This document shows, one piece after another, positions 42,447 to 49,970 of a stretch of 64,000 nucleotides of DNA (its first letter is position 1; each line of letters opens with the position of its first letter). A model generated the notes under the pieces. The model worked only from the letters and a program-made list of their open reading frames with translations, was not told the DNA's origin and made no database searches. A program made the translations under genes and the position numbers. The DNA is from Cacconaster sp045114175 (GTDB lineage: Bacteria; Bacteroidota; Bacteroidia; Bacteroidales; UBA932), in assembly GCA_045114175.1 (NCBI GenBank), contig JBGUJZ010000039.1, forward strand, positions 13,884 through 77,883, written 5' to 3'.

Positions 42447-43682
42447 CTACAGAAACTTCGCCCGGCAAAGTTCTACTGCATCGAGCAATTCCCAGCCGAA
42501 GAACTGAATGGTTTTTCGGACGGGTTTCTTGTCGCGGATGAGTTCCACCTCGCGGGTGAAGGGATCGCGGCCGAAGTGGCCGTAAGCGGCCGTCGGTTCG
42601 TAGATGGGATTTTTCAGTCCGTAGCGCTCGATGATGGCGGCCGGACGCAGGTCGAAGTTTTCTCCGATCCGTACGGCGATCTCGCTGTCGCTCAGGCGGC
42701 TGTGCGAAGTGCCGTAGGTGTTTACAAAGATGCTGACGGGCTTTGCGATTCCGATCGCATAGGAGAGCTGGATGAGGAGCCGGTCTGCCACGCCGGCTGC
42801 CACGAGGTTCTTGGCGATATGGCGTGCGGCATAAGCGGCGCTGCGGTCCACCTTGCTCGGATCCTTGCCGGAAAAGGCGCCGCCGCCGTGCGATGCGCTG
42901 CCGCCGTAGGTATCCACGATAATCTTGCGTCCCGTCAGGCCGGTGTCCCCGTGAGGCCCGCCGATGATAAACTGGCCGGTGGGATTGACGTGAAGGATGA
43001 AGTCGCCGCGGAAGAGCCGTGCGGTCTTCTCGGGCAGCTGGGCCACCAGGCGCGGAATGAGGATCTTGCGTACGTCCGCCTCGATCTGCTCGCGCGAGAT
43101 GCCCTCATCGTGCTGTGTGGAGAGCACGATTGTGTGGATGCGCTGCGGCGTTCCGTCTTCGTCATACTCAATGGTAAACTGGCTCTTGGCATCGGGCCGC
43201 AGATAGGGCATGGGGGAGGGGTTCTCCCTGCGGATGACCGCCAGCTCGTGAAGGATGTGGTGCGAGAGGGTCAGCGGGAGCGGCATGTAGTTGTCGGTCT
43301 CGTTGGTGGCATAACCGAACATGATGCCCTGGTCGCCGGCGCCCTGGTCGGCCGCATTGCTGCGGTCCACGCCCATGGCGATGTCATCGCTCTGCGACTG
43401 GATGGTGGTGAGTACGCCGCACGAGTCGGCGTCAAAACGGTATTCGCTACGGGTATAGCCAATCCGACGGATGGTTTCGCGGGCAATAGCCTGCACATCT
43501 GCGAAGGTGCGGGTGGTCACTTCACCGCCCACGACCACCAGACCGGTGGTTACAAAGGTTTCGCATGCCACGCGGGCATTCTCGTCCTTGCGGAGGCATT
43601 CGTCCAGAACAGCGTCGGAAATCTGGTCGGCCACCTTGTCCGGGTGGCCTTCGGAAACTGATTCAGAAGTGAAAAGATACAT
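42447..43682 (-). CDS. metK: S-adenosylmethionine synthase
   Basis: 411-residue cytoplasmic enzyme that makes S-adenosylmethionine from methionine and ATP. The family hallmarks are MYLFTSESVSEGHPDKVADQ at the N-terminus, GAGDQGIMFGYA in the middle and GGGAFSGKDPSKVDRSAAY further on. An ATG 12 bases upstream is in frame, but MYLFTSES is the conserved start. The 5' leader is about 130 bases long and holds a SAM-II-like riboswitch and an intrinsic terminator, so expression is probably shut off when SAM is abundant. The gene stands alone on the minus strand. Confidence 0.97.
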   Translation of the reverse strand: MYLFTSESVSEGHPDKVADQISDAVLDECLRKDENARVACETFVTTGLVVVGGEVTTRTFADVQAIARETIRRIGYTRSEYRFDADSCGVLTTIQSQSDDIAMGVDRSNAADQGAGDQGIMFGYATNETDNYMPLPLTLSHHILHELAVIRRENPSPMPYLRPDAKSQFTIEYDEDGTPQRIHTIVLSTQHDEGISREQIEADVRKILIPRLVAQLPEKTARLFRGDFILHVNPTGQFIIGGPHGDTGLTGRKIIVDTYGGSASHGGGAFSGKDPSKVDRSAAYAARHIAKNLVAAGVADRLLIQLSYAIGIAKPVSIFVNTYGTSHSRLSDSEIAVRIGENFDLRPAAIIERYGLKNPIYEPTAAYGHFGRDPFTREVELIRDKKPVRKTIQFFGWELLDAVELCRAKFL

Positions 43683-43700
43683 GGTATCGGTCAACTGTAT

Positions 43701-43733
43701 AAAAAAACAAATCCTGCGCAGTGCGAGGATTTG
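43701..43733 (-). terminator. intrinsic terminator in the metK leader
   Basis: On the minus strand, CAAATCCT and AGGATTTG form an 8-bp stem (43708-43715/43726-43733), continued across one bulged base by CGC/GCG with a three-base loop, followed by seven T (43707-43701). It stands between the riboswitch and the metK start, 19 bases from the ATG, and so can act as an attenuator. Confidence 0.75.
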
Positions 43734-43764
43734 ACAGTCGGCCGGAGCCGCAGAAAAAGAGGTT

Positions 43765-43815
43765 CATTTTAGCCTTTTTTAGAGTGGTTGCAAGCAGTCA
43801 AATCCATCCACTGTG
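43765..43815 (-). promoter_or_regulatory. SAM-II-like riboswitch upstream of metK
   Basis: On the minus strand the leader reads AGTGGATGGATTTGACTGC, then TTGCAACCACT, then CTAAAAAAGGCTAAAATG. AGTGG (43812-43808) and CCACT (43787-43783) form the P1 stem, the loop has GGATTTG, and TTGCA directly precedes the closing P1 strand. The 3' part has the A-rich stretch and GCTAAAA of SAM-II (SAM_alpha) pseudoknots, known from alphaproteobacteria and Bacteroidota. The placement before a SAM synthase gene supports the call. Recognised by eye, not by covariance search. Confidence 0.72.
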
Positions 43816-43820
43816 TCCGG

Positions 43821-43851
43821 CAAAGGTACGGCGATTTTTCGGATTCGCAAA
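43821..43851 (-). promoter_or_regulatory. metK promoter, TTTG-N19-TACCTTTG
   Basis: On the minus strand TTTG (43851-43848), 19 bases, then TACCTTTG (43828-43821) fit the Bacteroidota promoter consensus. Transcription would start just before the riboswitch. Confidence 0.75.
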
Positions 43852-43911
43852 AAGTTTTTTTATTGTTAAAAAATCTTGATTTTTTCTATGAAAATATCCG
43901 TGAAGAATACC

Positions 43912-43919
43912 TATATTTG
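43912..43919 (+). promoter_or_regulatory. -7 box of the Oar-like receptor gene
   Basis: TATATTTG matches TAnnTTTG, 58 bases before the ATG at 43978. Only a TATG is found at the -33 distance. The promoter is divergent from that of metK. Confidence 0.5.
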
Positions 43920-43977
43920 CGAGTTGTTAAAGACAAAAAGACTATACAACCAACCTTTTTTAACTATAACCTTTTTT

Positions 43978-46900
43978 ATGAAAAAATCCTTCAAGCTTTT
44001 TGCTTTGGCTGCTCTCGGATTGTTCATCTCCTTTGCGATGTCCGCACAGGTGACCACCTCTTCGATGAGCGGTAAGATCGTGGATGAGCAGGGCGCCGTT
44101 GTCGGTGCTGCTGTCATCGCAACCCACACCCCCTCTGGCACGCAGTATTATGCTGTGTCCAACTCCGAAGGCCGTTATGCGATCCAGGGTATGCGCCCGG
44201 GCGGACCGTATGATGTCAAGATTCAGATGATGGGTTGCGAAACCATCGTCTATCAGGGCGTTACGCTGAACCTCGGTGAGGTGTATGTCCAGAATGCAAC
44301 CCTGAAGTCCGCTTCCACCCAGTTGGATGAGGTAGTCGTCGTTGCTTCGGCTTCCAAGTTCGCTACTGAGAAGACGGGTGCTTCCACCAGCATCAACAGC
44401 CAGCAGATGCAGAAGATGCCTACGGTCAACCGTAGCATCTCCGACCTGGCCCGCGTCTCCCCGTATGCAAACGGTATGAGCTTTGCCGGCGGTGACGGCC
44501 GTTCCACCAACTTCACGGTCGACGGTTCCAACTTCAACAACAACTTCGGTCTTTCCGATAAGCTCCCCGGTGGCGGTTCCCCGATCTCCGTGGACGCTCT
44601 CGATGAGATCCAGGTGGTGATTGCTCCTTACGATGTTCGCCAGACCAACTTCATCGGCGGCGGTATCAACGCAGTCACCAAGTCCGGTACCAACACCTTC
44701 AAGGGTTCGGTTTACGGCTACTACCGCAACCAGGATTTCCGTGGCAACACCGTTGCTGGCGTTGACTGCGGCGACCGCAAGGCTGAATCGCACCGCGTGC
44801 TCGGTGTCACTCTCGGTGGCCCGATCATCAAGGACAAACTCTTCTTCTTCGCAAACTTCGAGCAGGAAAAGAACCCTGGTCAGGTGATTAAGTACCGCGC
44901 TAACAAGGGCGGTGAGGCTTACACCAACACGGGCGTTTCCCGCTGTACTGAAGCTGACCTCGCTGCTGTTCAGCAGTATATGCTTGAAAAATATGGTTAC
45001 GAAACGGGTTCCTATACCGATTTCCCTGCTGACGAGTCCAACACCAAACTCCTCGCCCGCATCGACTGGAACATCAACCGTGACCACCGCATGAGCCTCC
45101 GTTACAACTACACCAAGAACACGGCTTGGAATGGCCCGAACGGCAACTCCTCCGATACCGGTTACCGTCTGAACGGTACCTACCGTGTTGGTGACTACTC
45201 GATGGCTTTTGCTAACAACATGTACTCCCAGGACAACAAGGTGCAGACCATCTCCCTGGACTACAACAGCCGTCTCTCGGACAACCTCTCCGAGCAGTTG
45301 CTGATCACCTACACCAAGATCGACGATGTCCGCGGTTCCAACTCCTCCGCGTTCCCTCACGTTGATATCATCAAGAAGGCGGACGATGGCAAATGGCAGC
45401 CGTACATGTCCCTCGGTTATGAGCTCTTCACCTGGAACAACGGTGTGCACAACAATGTCATCACCATCAAGGACGACTTGATCTACACCCTTGGCGCTCA
45501 CAAGATCACCGCAGGTGTCAACTACGAATATCAGTTCGCTAACAACGCATACATGCGTAACGGTGCAATGTACTATCGTTATGCTTGGACCACTGAGTCT
45601 AACATCATCGACGTGCTGAACGGTACGCCGGAATCCTTCGCCATCACCTATGGCTGGAACGGCAACCTCAACCCGAATGCACAGGTTACCTTCCACCAGA
45701 TCGGTGCTTATGCACAGGATGAGTGGGCTGTTAACGACAACCTCAAGATCACGGCTGGCGTTCGTTTCGACACCATCATCTTTGATGAGTCCGACATCGC
45801 TACCAACAAGGCTATCAACGCTTATAATTTCGAGGCTCCCGATGGAACTCCTGTTAAGATCGACACCGGCAAGTGGCCGACCACCAAGATCCAGGTCAAC
45901 CCGCGTATCGGTTTCGTTTATGACGTATTTGGCGACAAGAGCCTGAAGGTTCGCGGTGGTACCGGTATCTTCCAGGGCCGTCTCCCGCTGGTGTACTTCA
46001 CCAACATGCCGACCAACGCAGGTATGGTTCAGAACTCCGTTCAGTACAAGAGTACCTGGACCAACGGTGAGCTCACCGCTATCAACACCGGCAAACTGGG
46101 CCAGTTCGCAGCAACCGGCGCTCAGGGCGGTATGATTACCGATGTCGCTACGGCTATCGAGAAACTGGGTCTCCAGACTACGCTGGATGACGCTTCCCAC
46201 GTTGCCGGCAGCACCATGTCGGGTGTGGATCCCAAGTTCAAGATGCCGCAGGATTGGAAGACTTCCCTCGCTGTTGACTATCAGCTCCCGGTTGACTTCC
46301 CGTTCACCGTCACTCTCGAAGCTATGTATCACAAGACCCTCTACGGTGTCAACGTTTACAACGTGAACATCGTGAGCGATCCTTCTTCCTGGACTCGTTT
46401 CAAGGGTGCTGATACCCGTCTGATCTATCCGGCTGACAAGGGTTACATCAACGCTGGTAAGAATGCTCCGTATCTGACCAACACCACCAAGGGTTACGGT
46501 TACACGGGCAACATCACCGTCAACGCTACCCCTCTCAAGAACCTCGATTTGATGGCTGCTTTCACGGTCACCGAGTCCAAAGAGGTCTCCGGTCTGCCTG
46601 GTTCCGACCCGCTCTCCACTTGGCAGGGTCTGATCACCGTTGACGGTCCGAACTTCGCAACCAGCCAGCGTTCGCAGTATGTGATTCCCGCTAAGGCTAT
46701 TGCAAGCATCAACTACACGATTCCTATCTTCAAGGATTTCAAGACCCACCTGAACCTGTTCTACACGGGTTATGCTCCCTACAGCAACAGCTTCTGCTAC
46801 ACCAACGATATGAATGGTGACGGCGTTAACAACGACCTGATGTACATCTACCCGAGCGGTAGCGACATCAACTGGGCAGACGCTACGACCGCTTCCGCTC

Positions 46901-47316
46901 AGGCAGCTGCTTACGATGCATTCCTCGCTCAGGACAAGTATCTCAGCGCACACAAGGGCAAATATGCTGAAGCTTACGCTGCACGCGCACCTTGGAGCAA
47001 CCGCTTCGACTTCCGTATCGCTCAGGACCTCGCCTTCACGGCTGCTGGCCAGAAGCACAACTTCCAGATCCTCGTTGACTTCATGAACATTGGCAACATG
47101 TTCAACAGCAAGTGGGGCATTTGGAAATCCAACAGCGCTTCCAACGCTTGCCGTATCCTGACCTACAAGGGCCTGAACGCATCTGGCGAGCCGACCTTCG
47201 AAATGGGTAAGGACTCCGGTGGTAACTACTACAGCAAGACCTACGATTATCCGGGCAAGACCGCTTACACCCAGTGCTGGAACTTCCAGATTGGTCTGCG
47301 TTACCTGTTCAACTAA
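43978..47316 (+). CDS. Oar-like TonB-dependent receptor
   Basis: 1112-residue outer-membrane protein with a signal peptide (to AMSAQ). A carboxypeptidase-regulatory-like domain follows (about 28-115, MSGKIVDEQGAVVGAAVIATH, SNSEGRYAIQGMRPGGPYDV), then LDEVVVVASASKFATEKTG and a plug with VDGSNFNNNFG, ALDEIQVVIAPYDVRQTNF and GGGINAVTKSGTN. A 22-strand-type barrel ends in FQIGLRYLFN. This is the Oar/OmpA-related receptor type without a SusD partner; its substrate is unknown. Codon choice shifts clearly to GCT, GTT and GGT compared with neighbours, as expected for a very highly expressed protein. It has its own promoter and a strong terminator, so it is a single-gene transcript. The frame is open from 43876, but the signal peptide fixes the start. 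Confidence 0.92.
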   Translation: MKKSFKLFALAALGLFISFAMSAQVTTSSMSGKIVDEQGAVVGAAVIATHTPSGTQYYAVSNSEGRYAIQGMRPGGPYDVKIQMMGCETIVYQGVTLNLGEVYVQNATLKSASTQLDEVVVVASASKFATEKTGASTSINSQQMQKMPTVNRSISDLARVSPYANGMSFAGGDGRSTNFTVDGSNFNNNFGLSDKLPGGGSPISVDALDEIQVVIAPYDVRQTNFIGGGINAVTKSGTNTFKGSVYGYYRNQDFRGNTVAGVDCGDRKAESHRVLGVTLGGPIIKDKLFFFANFEQEKNPGQVIKYRANKGGEAYTNTGVSRCTEADLAAVQQYMLEKYGYETGSYTDFPADESNTKLLARIDWNINRDHRMSLRYNYTKNTAWNGPNGNSSDTGYRLNGTYRVGDYSMAFANNMYSQDNKVQTISLDYNSRLSDNLSEQLLITYTKIDDVRGSNSSAFPHVDIIKKADDGKWQPYMSLGYELFTWNNGVHNNVITIKDDLIYTLGAHKITAGVNYEYQFANNAYMRNGAMYYRYAWTTESNIIDVLNGTPESFAITYGWNGNLNPNAQVTFHQIGAYAQDEWAVNDNLKITAGVRFDTIIFDESDIATNKAINAYNFEAPDGTPVKIDTGKWPTTKIQVNPRIGFVYDVFGDKSLKVRGGTGIFQGRLPLVYFTNMPTNAGMVQNSVQYKSTWTNGELTAINTGKLGQFAATGAQGGMITDVATAIEKLGLQTTLDDASHVAGSTMSGVDPKFKMPQDWKTSLAVDYQLPVDFPFTVTLEAMYHKTLYGVNVYNVNIVSDPSSWTRFKGADTRLIYPADKGYINAGKNAPYLTNTTKGYGYTGNITVNATPLKNLDLMAAFTVTESKEVSGLPGSDPLSTWQGLITVDGPNFATSQRSQYVIPAKAIASINYTIPIFKDFKTHLNLFYTGYAPYSNSFCYTNDMNGDGVNNDLMYIYPSGSDINWADATTASAQAAAYDAFLAQDKYLSAHKGKYAEAYAARAPWSNRFDFRIAQDLAFTAAGQKHNFQILVDFMNIGNMFNSKWGIWKSNSASNACRILTYKGLNASGEPTFEMGKDSGGNYYSKTYDYPGKTAYTQCWNFQIGLRYLFN

Positions 47317-47336
47317 TCATTGGTCAGTCAATTATG

Positions 47337-47365
47337 AAGGGAGGTCGAAAGGCCTCCCTTTTTTT
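47337..47365 (+). terminator. intrinsic terminator of the Oar-like receptor gene
   Basis: AAGGGAGG (47337-47344) and CCTCCCTT (47353-47360) form an 8-bp stem with an 8-base loop, followed by a run of T to 47365. It lies 20 bases after the stop codon. Confidence 0.85.
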
Positions 47366-47381
47366 GTACATATATGTACAA
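47364..47381. promoter_or_regulatory. 18-bp perfect palindrome before yraN
   Basis: TTGTACATATATGTACAA is fully self-complementary. It covers the -33 region of the downstream promoter, whose -7 box TATCTTTG is at 47396-47403. It may be an operator or part of the preceding termination region. Confidence 0.45.
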
Positions 47382-47395
47382 TGACACTTTTTTTA

Positions 47396-47403
47396 TATCT
47401 TTG
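47396..47403 (+). promoter_or_regulatory. -7 box of the yraN operon
   Basis: TATCTTTG matches TAnnTTTG, 23 bases before the ATG at 47427. There is no TTTG at the -33 distance; the palindrome TTGTACATATATGTACAA lies there instead. Confidence 0.6.
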
Positions 47404-47426
47404 TAGATTAACCGTAAGTGTAGTCT

Positions 47427-47789
47427 ATGAGTAGCGCAGGAGATAGAGGCAAAAGAGGGGAGGAGGTGGCATTGGAGTGGCTGCTGGCGCGGGGTTTTGT
47501 GCTGAGGGAGCGGAATTGGCGCTGGAACCACAAGGAGATAGACCTCATCATGGAGAGTGACCGTTGGCTGCACGTTGTGGAGGTGAAAACGCTTCGCGCG
47601 CCCGCGCCCATTGAACCCTGGGAACAGGTGAATTGGGAAAAGCAGCGCAACCTGGTTCTGGCGGCAGACCACTACGTCCGCCAGAAGCACGTGAGAAAAG
47701 AGGTGCACTTCGACATTGTTTCGGTGGTGGAGGGAGATGACGGGATGCGGGTTGAGTACATTCCGGAAGCCTTCTACGCGATAGGATGA
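47427..47789 (+). CDS. YraN family endonuclease-like protein (UPF0102)
   Basis: 120-residue cytoplasmic protein of the UPF0102 family, which has a restriction-endonuclease-like fold. Visible family motifs are GKRGEEVALEWLLARGF, the ERNWRW turn, HKEIDLIM (active-site Asp) and VVEVKTLRA (Glu-x-Lys). The role in the cell is still uncertain; a link to DNA recombination or repair is suspected. It heads a plus-strand run with a mannose-1-phosphate guanylyltransferase gene 18 bases downstream and pheS beyond. Confidence 0.88.
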   Translation: MSSAGDRGKRGEEVALEWLLARGFVLRERNWRWNHKEIDLIMESDRWLHVVEVKTLRAPAPIEPWEQVNWEKQRNLVLAADHYVRQKHVRKEVHFDIVSVVEGDDGMRVEYIPEAFYAIG

Positions 47790-47807
47790 AAGACTGAAAG
47801 TTAAGAT

Positions 47808-48905
47808 ATGGATAAAAACCGATACTGTATCATTATGGCGGGTGGATCCGGAACCCGCTTCTGGCCCATGAGCCGCGTGGCCAAGCCGAAGCAGTTCCTG
47901 GACATCCTGGATATGGGCAAGACCTTCCTCCGGATGACCTTCAACCGCTTCACCACCATTATTCCGCCGGAGAACGTGCTGATCGTTTCTACCGAGCAGT
48001 ACCGCGACCTGATCAAGGATCAGCTGCCGCAGATTCCCGACGAAAACATCCTGCTCGAGCCGCTCAAACGCAACACGGCTCCCTGCATCGCTTACGCCAT
48101 TTACAAACTGCGCAAGAAGAATCCGAACGCATCCGTGGTGATTACTCCGGCCGACCATTACATCACCGGCGAAGCCAACTTCACCTCCTCGATTGCGCGT
48201 GCGCTCGACTTTGTGGCCCACAACGACCAGATTCTCACCATCGGTATCGAGCCCACCCGGCCCGACACCAACTACGGCTATATCCAGATGAACCGCGCTT
48301 CGCACCGCAAGGTGGAGGGTCGCCCCATCTATGCGGTCAAGACCTTTACCGAAAAGCCCGATGTGGAGACGGCCAAGGTCTTCTGCAGCACCGGGGAATT
48401 CCTCTGGAACTCCGGTATGTTCATCAGCAACATCCGTTCGCTGATTGCCGAGTTTGAAAGCTGCCTGCCCGAGGTGGCCTCCCTCTTTGCCGCCGGCGAT
48501 GCCGTCTGGTACACTCCTGCGGAGGCAGATTTCGTGCTGAGCGCATACAGGGGCAGTCCCAATATCTCCATTGACTACGGCGTGATGGAAAAGACCCGCA
48601 AGGCGTGGGTCCTGCCGGCCGACTTCGGCTGGTCCGATCTCGGAACCTGGACCACCGTCTACGACCTCTCGCCCAACAAGGATGAGAACGGCAACATCAT
48701 CAAGACCCGCGAATCCATCATTCAGGATACCCACGGCACCCTTATCCGTGAAAAGCAGGACGGTAAGCTGGTCGTGGTGCGCGGCCTGGAAGATTTCCTC
48801 GTGATCGATACCGAAGACGTGCTGATGATCTGCCCGCGCAACGACAAAATCGTGAAAGATTTCGTCACCGACCTCACCGCCCGTGAAAAGAACCGTTACC
48901 TCTAA
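47808..48905 (+). CDS. mannose-1-phosphate guanylyltransferase
   Basis: 365-residue cytoplasmic enzyme that makes GDP-mannose from mannose-1-phosphate and GTP, a precursor for glycans including fucosylated surface polysaccharides. The motifs are IMAGGSGTRFWPMSR with the lysine in KPKQFL, EPLKRNTAPC, ITPADHYI, YAVKTFTEKPD and FLWNSGMF. The short form without an isomerase domain is usual in Bacteroidota. The gene starts 18 bases after yraN and ends 19 bases before pheS; no Shine-Dalgarno is visible. Confidence 0.94.
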   Translation: MDKNRYCIIMAGGSGTRFWPMSRVAKPKQFLDILDMGKTFLRMTFNRFTTIIPPENVLIVSTEQYRDLIKDQLPQIPDENILLEPLKRNTAPCIAYAIYKLRKKNPNASVVITPADHYITGEANFTSSIARALDFVAHNDQILTIGIEPTRPDTNYGYIQMNRASHRKVEGRPIYAVKTFTEKPDVETAKVFCSTGEFLWNSGMFISNIRSLIAEFESCLPEVASLFAAGDAVWYTPAEADFVLSAYRGSPNISIDYGVMEKTRKAWVLPADFGWSDLGTWTTVYDLSPNKDENGNIIKTRESIIQDTHGTLIREKQDGKLVVVRGLEDFLVIDTEDVLMICPRNDKIVKDFVTDLTAREKNRYL

Positions 48906-48924
48906 GATATAAGATACTCCAACG

Positions 48925-49959
48925 ATGATATCCCAACAAAAAATAGAAGAACTTCAGGCCGCCCTCCAGGAACTCAAGGCGGCACGTATGCAGGAACTGG
49001 AAGAGCTCCGCGTTCAGTGGCTCGGAAAGAAGGGTGAGATCACCCGTCTCTTCGAGGAGTTCCGCACGGTCTCGCCCGAACAGAAGCGTGAATTCGGCCA
49101 GCGGCTGAACCAGCTCAAGACCGCGGCGCAGAACCGCATCAACGAGTTGCGCGATGCCCTGGATCAGATTGCCGATTCCTCCAAGGCCAGCTTTGACCTG
49201 ACCAAGCCGGGCGACCGGATGGAACTGGGTGCCCGCCACCCGATCTCCGTCACCCGCGAGGAGATTCTCTCCATCTTCCGCAAATTCGGCTACAGCGTGG
49301 CCGAAGGCCCCGAGATTGAGGACGACTGGCACGTCTTCTCCGCCCTGAACTTCCCGCCGGAGCACCCGGCTCGCGATATGCAGGACACCTTCTTCGTCAG
49401 CCCCGGCGGCGAGAACCCCATCCTGCTTCGCACCCACACCTCCTCCGTGCAGGTGCGCACCATGGAGCGCATGCAGCCCCCGATCCGCGTGGTCTGCCCG
49501 GGCCGCGTCTTCCGCAACGAGGCCATTTCCGCCCGCGCACACTGCATCTTCCACCAGGTGGAGGGCCTCTACATCGATAAGAATGTCTCCTTCGCGGACC
49601 TCAAGCAGGCCATCCTGCTCTTCGCCCGCGAAATGTTCGGTCCCGACACCCAGATCCGTATGCGCCCGAGCTACTTCCCCTTCACCGAACCTTCGGCAGA
49701 GGTGGACGTGAGCTGCAACATCTGCCACGGCAAGGGTTGCAACATCTGCAAGGGTACTGGCTGGCTCGAGATTTTGGGCTGCGGTATGGTGGACCCGAAC
49801 GTCCTCAAGGCCAACGGCATTGATCCCGAGGTTTACAGCGGCTTCGCCTTCGGTATGGGTATCGAGCGAATCGCTATGCTCAAATGGCAGGTCAAGGACC
49901 TCCGCCACTATTTTGAAAACGACATCCGTTTCCTCCGCGAGTTTGAAACGGTGATTTAA
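48925..49959 (+). CDS. pheS: phenylalanine-tRNA ligase alpha subunit
   Basis: 344-residue catalytic subunit of phenylalanyl-tRNA synthetase. A coiled-coil arm (1-90) is followed by the class II core: motif 2 region GRVFRNEAISARAHCIFHQVEGL and motif 3 GFAFGMGIERIAML near the C-terminus. A cysteine-rich loop CNICHGKGCNICKG precedes WLEILGCGMVDPN and looks like a small zinc or structural knuckle, as in other Bacteroidota PheS. The beta subunit gene pheT is not adjacent, which is common in this phylum. It is followed after 11 bases by the M3 peptidase gene. Confidence 0.96.
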   Translation: MISQQKIEELQAALQELKAARMQELEELRVQWLGKKGEITRLFEEFRTVSPEQKREFGQRLNQLKTAAQNRINELRDALDQIADSSKASFDLTKPGDRMELGARHPISVTREEILSIFRKFGYSVAEGPEIEDDWHVFSALNFPPEHPARDMQDTFFVSPGGENPILLRTHTSSVQVRTMERMQPPIRVVCPGRVFRNEAISARAHCIFHQVEGLYIDKNVSFADLKQAILLFAREMFGPDTQIRMRPSYFPFTEPSAEVDVSCNICHGKGCNICKGTGWLEILGCGMVDPNVLKANGIDPEVYSGFAFGMGIERIAMLKWQVKDLRHYFENDIRFLREFETVI

Positions 49960-49970
49960 AGAAACGATTT

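Noticed and set aside
43960..47058. 1032-codon minus-strand frame opposite the Oar-like receptor
   Set aside because: Caused by the codon bias of the receptor gene; a repetitive Val/Asp-rich shadow without start context or similarity.
48925..49959. Possible frameshift or fusion in pheS because of the internal cysteine cluster
   Set aside because: The cysteine-rich loop is, as far as I recall, normal for Bacteroidota PheS, and all class II motifs are in one frame.
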